Shown piece after piece: positions 1-7,487 of a stretch of DNA of 64,000 bases. This DNA is from JAOUEA01 sp963719165 (GTDB lineage: Bacteria > Actinomycetota > UBA4738 > HRBIN12): positions 1,922,001 to 1,986,000 of the forward strand of contig CAVRAV010000001.1 of assembly GCA_963719165.1 (NCBI GenBank), in the 5' to 3' direction. The position numbers and the translations under genes were made by a program. The notes below the pieces were generated by a model, which was given only the letters and a program-made list of their open reading frames with translations, did not search any database and was not told where the DNA came from. The first letter of the stretch is position 1, and every line of letters begins with the position of its first letter.

Positions 1-523
1 GCGCCGCATAGAAGTCACGACCTTGGGCGATCGCTCGCGGCTCCGCGGTGCCGTCGGTCGCGAGGACCACCAGCTCGTTGACGACCGCATCGTCCTCGTG
101 ACGCTCCCGCACGCAGATGAGACGCGCCCCGTCGTCGGTCACCCGCGCGTCGGCGTAGCGGTGCCGCCCTTGCGTGTCCGGCGTGATCGGCCGCGGCGGC
201 TCCCCCGGCACCTGGCGGTACAGGCGCTGGTCCTCGAAGTTGGAGAAGAACACCACGCCGCGATGCATCGCGAACGATCCGCCACCGTACTCGTGCACCT
301 TCGTGCGCACGTTGAAGCCGCCGGGGGTCACGTCGGTAGGTGAGGACCACGGATCCGAGCGCACGATCACGCCCCGGCCCGCTTCCGCCGGCCGTGACTC
401 GAGCCACCAGAGGGCTCCGTCCTCGATCCACGGCTCGGCCAGCTCCACGCCGGAGCTCGCGAGCATGGCGGGCGTGATCGGGGACGGCCAGGTGCCGTAG
501 GCGGCCACGCGCGGCTCGTTCAT
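1..523 (-). CDS. S9 family peptidase (prolyl oligopeptidase/acylaminoacyl peptidase type), N-terminal part, cut by window edge
   Basis: About 174 residues are readable from an ATG at 523; the frame stays open to base 1, so the catalytic domain lies outside the window. The sequence resembles the N-terminal beta-propeller region of S9 peptidases of roughly 600-650 residues: a Trp-rich start, a KVHEYGGG stretch near residues 75-82, and propeller-like repeats after it. Such enzymes cleave short peptides or acyl-amino acids in the cytoplasm. The ATG overlaps the stop of the upstream methyltransferase gene as ATGA, so the two are probably translationally coupled. Catalytic residues cannot be checked here. 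Confidence 0.8.
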   Translation of the reverse strand, partial: MNEPRVAAYGTWPSPITPAMLASSGVELAEPWIEDGALWWLESRPAEAGRGVIVRSDPWSSPTDVTPGGFNVRTKVHEYGGGSFAMHRGVVFFSNFEDQRLYRQVPGEPPRPITPDTQGRHRYADARVTDDGARLICVRERHEDDAVVNELVVLATDGTAEPRAIAQGRDFYAA

Positions 524-1389
524 CTCGGCCTCCTTCCCACCACGACGCGGGTCACCTTGAGCTCGCCACCCTTCGTGCTCTCGACGTCACGGAACCCCGC
601 CCGGACCAGGACGCGCTTCACGTCGCGCGCGGCGGCGGGATCCGCCTCGACCAACACCCATCCCTGCCTCGTAAGCCAGGCTGGCCCCTCCTCGGCCGTG
701 CGGCGAACGAGCTCCATGCCGTCGACGCTTCCGTCCGTGAGCGTGTGCGTCGGCTCGAACGCGCGCACCTCATCGGGAAGATCTTCGACCTCATCCACGG
801 GAACGTAGGGAGGATGGATCGTGATGACGTCGACGCTTCCTTCGAGCGCATCCGGCAATCCCTCGAAGAGGTCGCCTCGGGCGAAGGACGCCTTCAGCCC
901 GAGCCGCTTCGCGTTGCGGCGCGCGAGCTTGACGGCGTCGGCCGCCACGTCCGTTCCGTACACGCCGGCCCGAGGCACCCGGTCGGCCACCGCCAACGCC
1001 ACGGCGCCGGACCCCGTCGCGATATCCGCGTGGATGGGTCGCTTCCGCCCCTTGAGCCGACGGATCGCCTGGGTCGCAAGGAACTCCGATGAATGCCGTG
1101 GGATGAACACGCCGGCCTCCGCCAGCACGTCCAGTCCGAGGAACTCGATGGATCCGGTGATCAAGGCGACGGGCTCGCCGCTCGCGCGTCGCTCGATGAG
1201 CTCCATGAACGAACGACGGTCCCGCTCCGGCAACTCCTGCTCACCGCCGGGCTCTTCGCCGAGCACGAAGCCGAGCAGCTCCTCGGACTCGATCCGCTCG
1301 CGGCCCTTCTGCCAGTGGTCGATGGCCGGCGACCCCCGGAGGATCTTCTGCCCTCGGCGGATGGCCTCGTGCGCGTTCACGCGGCGCAT
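520..1389 (-). CDS. PrmC/HemK-like SAM-dependent methyltransferase with altered HPPY motif
   Basis: 289 residues, close to the usual PrmC length. An N-terminal helical part is followed by a Rossmann methyltransferase domain with motif I ADIATGSGAV near residues 121-130. PrmC enzymes methylate the Gln of the GGQ motif in release factors and carry NPPY and a RPxTE-like motif. Here the catalytic motif reads HPPY (His192) instead of NPPY, and the second reads RHSSE. The fold assignment is therefore firm, but the substrate may differ from release factors. It overlaps the downstream S9 peptidase by ATGA and is divergent from the GroES-like gene with 31 bp between them. Confidence 0.75.
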   Translation of the reverse strand: MRRVNAHEAIRRGQKILRGSPAIDHWQKGRERIESEELLGFVLGEEPGGEQELPERDRRSFMELIERRASGEPVALITGSIEFLGLDVLAEAGVFIPRHSSEFLATQAIRRLKGRKRPIHADIATGSGAVALAVADRVPRAGVYGTDVAADAVKLARRNAKRLGLKASFARGDLFEGLPDALEGSVDVITIHPPYVPVDEVEDLPDEVRAFEPTHTLTDGSVDGMELVRRTAEEGPAWLTRQGWVLVEADPAAARDVKRVLVRAGFRDVESTKGGELKVTRVVVGRRPR

Positions 1390-1408
1390 GGTACCCGCTG
1401 GCGCTCGC

Positions 1409-1414
1409 TACACT
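1409..1414 (+). promoter_or_regulatory. -10-like element TACACT of a leaderless transcript
   Basis: TACACT lies exactly 6 nt before the ATG of the GroES-like gene, and no Shine-Dalgarno sequence is present. Transcription would start at or next to the A of the ATG. Nine other genes in the window show the same arrangement. Confidence 0.55.
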
Positions 1415-1420
1415 CGGCGG

Positions 1421-1831
1421 ATGCCCCGCACGACCGATGCCCGATCCCCTGCCGCGCCCTCGAAACCCGCGACGAAGCCGCGAGGCCCCAGGGCCAAGAA
1501 GCCCGCGGCCGTGGCCCCGGATGTGCGGCTCACCGGAGATCGGCTGGTGGTGCGCCTTCCGGGGAACGGCGAGCGCACGTCTTCGGGAGGGCTCCTCATC
1601 CCCGCGACGGCGATGCCGGCGCCAAGGCGCCTGGCGTGGGGCGACGTGGCGCTCACCGGACCTGATGTCCGGGTGGCGAAGCCTGGCGATCAGGTGCTCT
1701 TCCTGCCGTCGTCGGGCCTGGAGGTGGAGCTCGAAGGCGAGGACCTCGTCCTCCTGCGCGAACGGGACGTCCAGGCGGTGCAGACCCCCTCGGACGGTCG
1801 CGCGGACCGCGCGCCCGGCCAGTACCTCTGA
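1421..1831 (+). CDS. GroES-like (Cpn10 family) protein with long disordered N-terminal tail
   Basis: 136 residues. The first 34 or so are rich in Pro, Ala, Lys and Arg and are probably disordered. The rest matches the Cpn10 beta-barrel pattern: DRLVVRLP at the start, a mobile-loop-like region with SGGLLIPA, and GDQVLF near the end. Canonical GroES is about 95-100 residues and usually sits before groEL; here groEL is about 8 kb away on the other strand. It may be a divergent co-chaperonin or a Cpn10-fold protein with another role. It ends 7 bp from the convergent yjbQ gene. Confidence 0.65.
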   Translation: MPRTTDARSPAAPSKPATKPRGPRAKKPAAVAPDVRLTGDRLVVRLPGNGERTSSGGLLIPATAMPAPRRLAWGDVALTGPDVRVAKPGDQVLFLPSSGLEVELEGEDLVLLRERDVQAVQTPSDGRADRAPGQYL

Positions 1832-1838
1832 GCTTGAC

Positions 1839-2243
1839 CTAGCCCGGCACGAACGAGAGCCGGATGCTCCGCACGTCGTTCTCGCGGTTCGGATCGACCA
1901 AGACGACCGATTGCCAGGTCCCGAGCGCCGCCCTCCCACCGATCACGGGGATGATCAACGAGGGCGAAACGAACGCGGGCAGCACATGGTCGCCCCCGTG
2001 ACCCACCGAGCCGTGCCGGTGTGCGTACCGATCGTCCCGGGGCAACAAGCGCTCGATCGTTGCCTCGAGGTCTCCCTCGGTTCCGGCGCCCGTCTCGATC
2101 AGAGCCACGCCGACGGTGGCGTGGGGTGCGAACACGTGAAGGAGTCCGTCGTGGCCGGTCTCGCCCGCGAAGACACCCACTTCGGCCGTGAGGTCCACGA
2201 CCCGCCGGCCAGTTGTGTCGATCCGGAGCTCGCGCGTCCGCAC
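1839..2243 (-). CDS. YjbQ family protein (UPF0047, secondary thiamine-phosphate synthase type)
   Basis: 134 residues from a GTG at 2243, the usual length for the family. It carries the conserved HATVGVALIE segment and the His-rich HRHGSVGHGGDHV stretch followed by LPAF and a hydrophobic strand, the YjbQ signature. Family members have shown weak thiamine-phosphate synthase activity in vivo; the physiological substrate is uncertain. The stop of the upstream membrane-protein gene lies only 3 nt before this start, so they share a transcript. Confidence 0.85.
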   Translation of the reverse strand: MRTRELRIDTTGRRVVDLTAEVGVFAGETGHDGLLHVFAPHATVGVALIETGAGTEGDLEATIERLLPRDDRYAHRHGSVGHGGDHVLPAFVSPSLIIPVIGGRAALGTWQSVVLVDPNRENDVRSIRLSFVPG

Positions 2244-2246
2244 CGG

Positions 2247-3053
2247 CTAGGTGGTTCCGGCTCCCTCATCGGTCTCGGGTGCCGGCGGCGGCTCCGGGGG
2301 GGCCGTGGTGCCGATGTCTGCCGGCGGCGGCTCCGTGGCGGCCGTCGTGCCCATATCGGACGATGGTGGCTCCGCGACCTCGGGCGTGTCCGGCGCTCGC
2401 ATGGGGGGCGGTTCGGGGGCGGGCGGGGTGGCCGTGACGGGCGCGGACTCGAACCCGCTCGCGGCAGCAGGCACACCGGTGCCCGCGGATGACATCGCAG
2501 CGGGGGCCGCGGACTTGGCCATGAGCGCGAAGATGCCGCCCACCGCCGCGACCAGCCCGCCGGCGATGCAGATCCAGATGCCGATCCCAGGGGTTACCTT
2601 GATCGCGTCCCCGAGAACGCCGGGGTCGACCCCGGCACCCTGAAGGAGGCCGGCCGCAGAGCCGAGCACATCGTTCTTCAGGTGGTTCACCCTGCTGATG
2701 TCGTACAGAGCCACTCCGGCACCGATCACGCCGAACACGATCATCAGCGCGCCCATGATCTTGCCGAGGTCGGCCCTGACGAACAGAACGACGGCGCACG
2801 CCACGACGAGGATGCCCGCGATCAGGGCGAAGGTTCCGTGGAGTTGGCTGTGCAGGCCCGACGCGGACTGCGACTGCGAACCCACCGCACCCTGCATGAG
2901 GGCCGGGTCGACCCCGAGTGCCTGCGCCAGTTTCGAAACATCGAACGAGGCGGTGACCCAAGTCAGGAACGCGCCGATGAACAACATGAGTCCGCCGACG
3001 ATCCCCAGGACCATCGGCAGCGGTGAGGCTTTCGCTGCGGGTCGCGCATCCAT
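2247..3053 (-). CDS. Membrane protein with four predicted TM segments and a Pro-rich C-terminal tail
   Basis: 268 residues from an ATG at 3053 with a good GGAGGG ribosome site. Four hydrophobic segments are visible: near residues 12-32, 75-95, 100-120 and 155-180. The last 80 or so residues form a low-complexity tail of repeated EPPP, TTA and AEPP units, probably unstructured. The extracellular loop between TM1 and TM2 is Ser/Gln rich. I do not recognise a named family. The same strand stays open for about 670 bases upstream of this start, but that part is antisense to the C45 gene and has no membrane-protein features. Confidence 0.7.
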   Translation of the reverse strand: MDARPAAKASPLPMVLGIVGGLMLFIGAFLTWVTASFDVSKLAQALGVDPALMQGAVGSQSQSASGLHSQLHGTFALIAGILVVACAVVLFVRADLGKIMGALMIVFGVIGAGVALYDISRVNHLKNDVLGSAAGLLQGAGVDPGVLGDAIKVTPGIGIWICIAGGLVAAVGGIFALMAKSAAPAAMSSAGTGVPAAASGFESAPVTATPPAPEPPPMRAPDTPEVAEPPSSDMGTTAATEPPPADIGTTAPPEPPPAPETDEGAGTT

Positions 3054-3133
3054 CTTTCGAGCCCTCCCTCGTTCGTTGCGGTGTCCAGCATGGCACGGGC
3101 GGACGGGCGACGGAACCACCGTTGCTCGCCGAT

Positions 3134-4129
3134 TCAGGCCACGGATCCCTCCGCCAGGGTCTCGGTGTGCTCGCCCTCCTCGAAGGCGTCGAAGCCCAGA
3201 CGCCAGGAGAAGGTCGGCCATCGATAGTCGACGATGCGTTCGGTGGGCCGGTACGCCGCCGTGTACAAGGTCCCGAACCCGCTGGCGTACTCGGTGCTGT
3301 AGAGCGGGGCCCGCAGGAACGCGTCCACGAAGGCATCGGCCGACGTGTCCGGCTCGCGCAGCAGGTTCACCACGCGGCGCTCGCGCTCGATGGTGCGCGT
3401 GGCCTTGGCCTGCTCGGGCCATTCCACGATCCCCTGATGGTTCGTCGCGGCCGGGAAGTCGCGGAAGATCGGCTCCCGATCGGGCGAGAGGTACGCCGTG
3501 AGGAACCGGCCGTCGCGATCGAGCACCGTGAGGTTGTGCGAGAGCGAATACGGCAGGCGCGTGAGCGCCGCCCGTGCCTGCATGACGTCGTCGCAGGTCT
3601 CGAGCACGTACCGCACGACCAGCGGGATGCCGAAGCCATCGCCGAGGGCTCGGCGTCCCCCGAACGTGAGGGAGACCGCGAGGCCCGCGTCGTTCATGCC
3701 ATCGAGCAGTCCCCACAGGCAATCGCTCATGCCCAGCACCCTCCGCTCACCCAGCCGGGTCGACCAGATCACGCCCTCCATGCGCGACGGTGCGTAGTCG
3801 TAGTTGCGAACGAGCATCGGCCCGCCGGCCCCCGTCCAGGCGCCTTGGGAGCAGGCCGCGAGGTAGGGCGGCGGCTTGTAGAGGGAGAGCATCCGTGCCG
3901 CCAGATCGCCGCCGCCCGCGAGCTCGACCACCCGCTCGTACGCCGGCATCAGCTCGGGCATGTGGGCGCGGAGCATGCGCACGCTCGTGGCATACGAGGG
4001 CCGCTCGGCCTCCCCCTCGCGCAGGAACCAGTCGCGGTAGTGCGGCCAACGTTCGGCGAACACCGACGCCCACTTCGCACCCAGCTCGAGCTCCTCCACG
4101 GAGCGGAAGGTGAACGGGATCACCTGCAT
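3134..4129 (-). CDS. C45-type Ntn hydrolase / acyl-transferase-like protein
   Basis: 331 residues. The region around AACSQGAW (Cys93), followed by GGPMLVRNYDY (about residues 102-112), matches the autoprocessing site of C45 peptidases such as acyl-CoA:6-aminopenicillanate acyltransferase, in which the Cys becomes the N-terminal nucleophile after cleavage of the propeptide. SLTFGGR and an SHN-containing strand further along also fit the family. Such enzymes hydrolyse or transfer amide-linked acyl groups. It starts 2 nt after the stop of the ATP-grasp gene, so the two are probably one operon, pairing an amide ligase with an amide hydrolase or acyltransferase. Confidence 0.75.
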   Translation of the reverse strand: MQVIPFTFRSVEELELGAKWASVFAERWPHYRDWFLREGEAERPSYATSVRMLRAHMPELMPAYERVVELAGGGDLAARMLSLYKPPPYLAACSQGAWTGAGGPMLVRNYDYAPSRMEGVIWSTRLGERRVLGMSDCLWGLLDGMNDAGLAVSLTFGGRRALGDGFGIPLVVRYVLETCDDVMQARAALTRLPYSLSHNLTVLDRDGRFLTAYLSPDREPIFRDFPAATNHQGIVEWPEQAKATRTIERERRVVNLLREPDTSADAFVDAFLRAPLYSTEYASGFGTLYTAAYRPTERIVDYRWPTFSWRLGFDAFEEGEHTETLAEGSVA

Positions 4130-4131
4130 GC

Positions 4132-5763
4132 TCAGAGCATCTTGAACCCGAACGGCTCGGGCTCGACCTGCGGTGGCACGGGCACCGGCGTGCTGTGGAA
4201 CTGCCCCTTGATGCCGGCGATCCACATGCGAGCGCGATCCAACAGCTCGTGCTCGTCGTCCATGAAGCGGCCGCGGGTCACGAGGATCCCCAGGTCGGCG
4301 CCCGGATAGCGGAACCCGCCCGCACTCGCGATGCGCAGGTAGAAGGCCTCGGCGTCGTCGGCCACGGTGTGCCAGTCGGTGTCGCGACGGGCGAAGCGGA
4401 TCGACCCGTCGGCCGCCATCCGCCAGATCCCCGCGGCGGGCGCTTCGGTGATGCGCTCCACGGCGTCGTCGGTCTGCTTGAGGATGAACTGGGTCCATTC
4501 GTCGACGTTCCCGGGACGGGACCAGCGCTCGTTCAGCTCATCGACGTCGATCTCGTAGTCCACGTCCATGAACTCGAGGAGGTGGAAGAGGAACAGCGGC
4601 ATGTCGCCGTACGCGACCGCCGTCACGTTGGTGATGCTGCTCGCTCCGGTCACGCGGGGGTTGAGCTCGCCCAACCACAGCTCGCCCGTGTGAGCATCCA
4701 TGAGGAAGTCGAGCTCGAAATAGCCTCGGTATCCCTCGTTGCGCAGGCGTTCGCCCATCGCCTTCGTCCGCTCGCGCGCCATCGTGCGCTGCCCAGGGGT
4801 GAGGACGTCGGGGGAGACATCGTTGCCGCACCACCCCCCGTCGTACGGGGTGAGCTCCGGGAATCCCGTGAGCTCTGTCATGAGCGGTCCCACCAACGTC
4901 CCGTGGCGGGTGATCACGCCCTCGATCGCGAGCTCGCGCGGTTCGATGCGCTTCATCACCTTGATGTCCTGCCCCACGATGTCGTCCGCGGACGCGCGCC
5001 AATCGCCCTCGTTCGCCACGAAGAACGTCGTCTGCCCGGAATCGCCGTACGGCGTCTGAACCACGAGGTCCTCGCTCAGGCCCGCTCCCCGCGCGAGCTG
5101 GAGGAGGTCCGCGTAGGAGGTCCCGCGACCCATCACGTTGGGGACGCTCGGAACGCCGGCCTCGTTGCCGAGACGTGTCGTCTCGATCTTCGAATCCATC
5201 CGATGACGGAGGTTCGCCGAGGGGAACGCGACCTCGAGGCCCAATTCCGAGGCAAGCTCCTCGGTCTGTTCATCGAACATGAGGAACGCGATCTTCCCGC
5301 CGGGACCGCGCCCGTGCACGTAGTCGATCACCTCCTTGTGTCCGAGCAGGTAGTTGCAGATCTCCTCGATCGAGTCGAACGCACGCGGCTCCCGCTCCTT
5401 CGGGGCGAAGATGTTGGGATGCCAGCCGTCGAAGGAATCGAAATAGTTGATGAACCTGAAGTTTCGGACCCAACGATCGATCCCCAGCAGATTGAACGCG
5501 GTTGCCGACGCGAAGTAGATCGGTGTCTCGTTGGTTCGGAAGAATCGACGGATGGCGGGGATGCCCCGGAGCTTCTCCGGACGACCGGCCGCGGACGCCT
5601 TTACGGCCGAGGGCGCCACTGCGTTCGCCGCCTCGCCGACGGCCTCGGGTGGCGGCCCGTCCGGGGTACGGCCCCGACTTCGCCCTGCCACCACCACCAC
5701 CACGCGCGCCACGACCGCCAGCGCCACCAGGCCCAGCAGCCACCAGATCACGACAACCCGCAC
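4132..5763 (-). CDS. Membrane-anchored ATP-grasp domain protein (biotin-carboxylase-like ligase)
   Basis: 543 residues. A single TM helix (about 4-26) is followed by a low-complexity linker to about residue 60 and a soluble domain. ATP-grasp features include LVVQTPYGDSGQTTFF (nucleotide-binding loop), GYFELDFL and LWLGELNPRVTGAS (acidic metal ligands). ATP-grasp enzymes join a carboxylate to an amine or thiol through an acyl phosphate; the substrate here is unknown. The TM anchor is unusual for the class. Its start overlaps the M20 fragment by 16 nt and its stop abuts the C45 gene, so the three appear co-transcribed. Confidence 0.75.
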   Translation of the reverse strand: MRVVVIWWLLGLVALAVVARVVVVVAGRSRGRTPDGPPPEAVGEAANAVAPSAVKASAAGRPEKLRGIPAIRRFFRTNETPIYFASATAFNLLGIDRWVRNFRFINYFDSFDGWHPNIFAPKEREPRAFDSIEEICNYLLGHKEVIDYVHGRGPGGKIAFLMFDEQTEELASELGLEVAFPSANLRHRMDSKIETTRLGNEAGVPSVPNVMGRGTSYADLLQLARGAGLSEDLVVQTPYGDSGQTTFFVANEGDWRASADDIVGQDIKVMKRIEPRELAIEGVITRHGTLVGPLMTELTGFPELTPYDGGWCGNDVSPDVLTPGQRTMARERTKAMGERLRNEGYRGYFELDFLMDAHTGELWLGELNPRVTGASSITNVTAVAYGDMPLFLFHLLEFMDVDYEIDVDELNERWSRPGNVDEWTQFILKQTDDAVERITEAPAAGIWRMAADGSIRFARRDTDWHTVADDAEAFYLRIASAGGFRYPGADLGILVTRGRFMDDEHELLDRARMWIAGIKGQFHSTPVPVPPQVEPEPFGFKML

Positions 5764-6563
5764 CAGTCCCGGATGAAGAGTCCCAGCACCTGCGCCGTCT
5801 GCACCACGGAGGGAAGGTACACCCGTTCATGCACCCCATGCGCCTGCTCCGCGTAGGGGCCGAAGCACACCGCGGGGATGCCTCCGACGTTGCCGAACAC
5901 CGCCGCGTCCGTGGTTCCCGTCGTGGAGACGAGCGCGGGCGCAACCCCCGATTGGCGCACGAACGCGCGCGCGAGCGTCGCGACCAAAGGATGGTCGTCG
6001 GCGACGGCGTAGCCCTCGGAAGCGAACCCGCGGTACACCACTTCGGCAGATCCCGGCCGATCCCTCGTGGCGTCGGCCACGATCGCTTCGATCCGCGCCC
6101 GCAGCTCCTCGATGGTCGCGCCGGGGAACAGAGCGATCCGGTAATCCGTGACGCATACGCCGGGCACGGTGGAGGGCCAATCGCCGCCGCGGATCGCGCC
6201 GACGTTGAGGTTGATGGGGTGGGCGTACAGATCGAACGGGGGCGGGGGTGCGACGTTCATCTCAGTTTCCATCTCGCGCAGGGCGCCGATGACCGCGAGG
6301 CTCTTCTCGATCGCATTCGTTGCGTTGTGCCCTTCGGCAGCGTGTCCGGGAACGCCCACGATGCGCACGCGGAACCACAGCACGCCGACCTGCGCGGTGG
6401 TAATCGCGGCGCCGAACGGTTCTCCGATCACCGCCGCGTCGGCCGTGTATCCCGCGAGCAGCGTCTGCAACGCGCCGTTCCCGCCGCACTCCTCCTCCAC
6501 GACGGACTCAACGATGACGCGAGCATGCGGCGTCAGGCGGCCCGGCCCGGTTGACGTAGCCAT
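5748..6563 (-). pseudogene. M20 family (ArgE/DapE-type) metallopeptidase, C-terminal part only; N-terminus missing
   Basis: 271 readable residues against about 400-430 in the family. Present: the EE catalytic pair (residues 23-25, VVEEECGGNG), the metal ligand region DAAVIGEP, the whole dimerisation domain (GVPGHAAEGHNATNA), and the C-terminal HG near residue 245. Missing: the first 130-150 residues with the HxD metal site and the bridging Asp. The frame has no other visible damage. Only 21 bp separate its first ATG from the divergent gene at 6585, so the missing part is not upstream. It is probably inactive as a classical peptidase, but it could still be translated and couple translation of the ATP-grasp gene, which it overlaps. 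Confidence 0.7.
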
Positions 6564-6572
6564 GTAATGATG

Positions 6573-6578
6573 TAATCT
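6573..6578 (+). promoter_or_regulatory. -10-like element TAATCT of a leaderless transcript
   Basis: TAATCT is exactly 6 nt before the ATG at 6585. The surrounding AT-rich patch contains GTAAT twice (GTAATGATGTAAT), which could be part of an operator shared with the divergent M20 fragment. Confidence 0.55.
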
Positions 6579-6584
6579 CAGAAC

Positions 6585-7115
6585 ATGACAACCAACGAGA
6601 CCACCTCGACCGCGGAGCACTTGCAGGGCTGGTTCGCGGGCCGGCTTCCCCCCGAGTGGTTCGCCGGGCCGCCCGAGGTCACGAACGATCGCGACGAGAT
6701 CCTCGTCGTGGGAACGCTCGCCGAACCCGAGCTCGCAGCCGACGCAGCGTCGGATGCACGGGATGCGGCCCGCGGTGCCCGTATCGCCGGCTTCCGCGAA
6801 GACACGCGCGGCAAGCGCATGCAGGTCGCCGACGAGGCCCAGCGCCGCTTCGGGCGCAAGGTGTCCTGGGGGGCGCGTTGCGGCGACCAGCTCCACCTGT
6901 TCACCACGCTGTCCGTCCCCGCCATGACGCGATTGCGCATGCCCGAGCGCAAGGTGCTCGACACGCTGGTGGACGCGGGGGTCGCCCGCAGCAGGAGCCA
7001 CGCGCTCGCCTGGTGCGTACGCATGGTCGCCGAGCGGCAGGAGGACTGGTTGAAGGACCTGCGTCAGGCGTTGAAGAAGGTCGAGCAGGTCCGCGGGGAA
7101 GGCCCCAAGGGATGA
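6585..7115 (+). CDS. Uncharacterised protein with a possible ribbon-helix-helix-like C-terminal segment
   Basis: 176 residues. I do not recognise a named family. The N-terminal half has WFAGRLPPEWFAGPP and a DEILVVGTL strand, followed by an Ala/Arg-rich helix. The segment from about residue 112 to 152 contains RLRMPERKVLDTLVDAGVAR and SRSHALAWCVRMV; its pattern (basic strand, then two helices, with a SRSxA turn) resembles CopG/MetJ-type DNA-binding domains. A charged coil ends the protein. Codon use is like its neighbours. Its start is supported by the TAATCT-N6-ATG arrangement. Confidence 0.6.
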   Translation: MTTNETTSTAEHLQGWFAGRLPPEWFAGPPEVTNDRDEILVVGTLAEPELAADAASDARDAARGARIAGFREDTRGKRMQVADEAQRRFGRKVSWGARCGDQLHLFTTLSVPAMTRLRMPERKVLDTLVDAGVARSRSHALAWCVRMVAERQEDWLKDLRQALKKVEQVRGEGPKG

Positions 7116-7133
7116 GTCCCGGCTCGGTCGAAC

Positions 7134-7352
7134 TCAGCTGATCTGCGGCCTGCGCAGCGCTACGATCATGTTGAGGGCCGTGCTCACGACCACTTCGTCG
7201 CCCGGCACCAGCCCCGACGGGACGCTCTCTGCACCGAGGCGTGCCGAGGCCGTCGACCGGTCTCGGTAGGCAACGCTGACGTCCACGTGGGCGACGCCGT
7301 GGACATCGAAAGGGGTCACCGCCACCACGAGGGCTTCACGTTCACCGAGCAT
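7134..7352 (-). CDS. Small conserved-looking protein, function unknown
   Basis: 72 residues with strong GC-rich third-position bias, so probably a real gene. It reads as a short beta-rich protein: alternating hydrophobic strands (LVVAVTPFDV, HVDVSVAYRD), a turn PSGLVPGDEVVV and a final NMIVALRR strand. The GDEV turn is reminiscent of small OB-like barrels, but I cannot name a family. It is convergent with the gene at 6585 (18 bp gap). The start is favoured by TAGGGT 6 nt upstream. Confidence 0.6.
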   Translation of the reverse strand: MLGEREALVVAVTPFDVHGVAHVDVSVAYRDRSTASARLGAESVPSGLVPGDEVVVSTALNMIVALRRPQIS

Positions 7353-7358
7353 GGCCCG

Positions 7359-7364
7359 ACCCTA
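7359..7364 (-). promoter_or_regulatory. -10-like element TAGGGT (minus strand) of a leaderless transcript
   Basis: On the minus strand TAGGGT is followed by CGGGCC and then the ATG at 7352, the same 6-nt spacing as the other leaderless candidates. Confidence 0.5.
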
Positions 7365-7487
7365 CCGCAGCCTGCGTAGGTCCGGGCTCGCTGCCCCGAC
7401 AACGGCGTGCGGCGCTACGGTCTCGAAGCGATGGGGACCGACCGCGGACGCCTCAAGTTCCCTGGTCAAAGGGCCGAACCTCCCTGC

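Noticed and set aside
3054..3722. In-frame extension of the four-TM membrane protein upstream
   Set aside because: It overlaps the C45 gene in another frame and has no hydrophobic segments; the ATG at 3053 has a strong ribosome site.
6564..7001. Open extension of the M20 frame upstream
   Set aside because: The translated extension is unlike M20 enzymes and is antisense to the gene at 6585, so it does not supply the missing domain.
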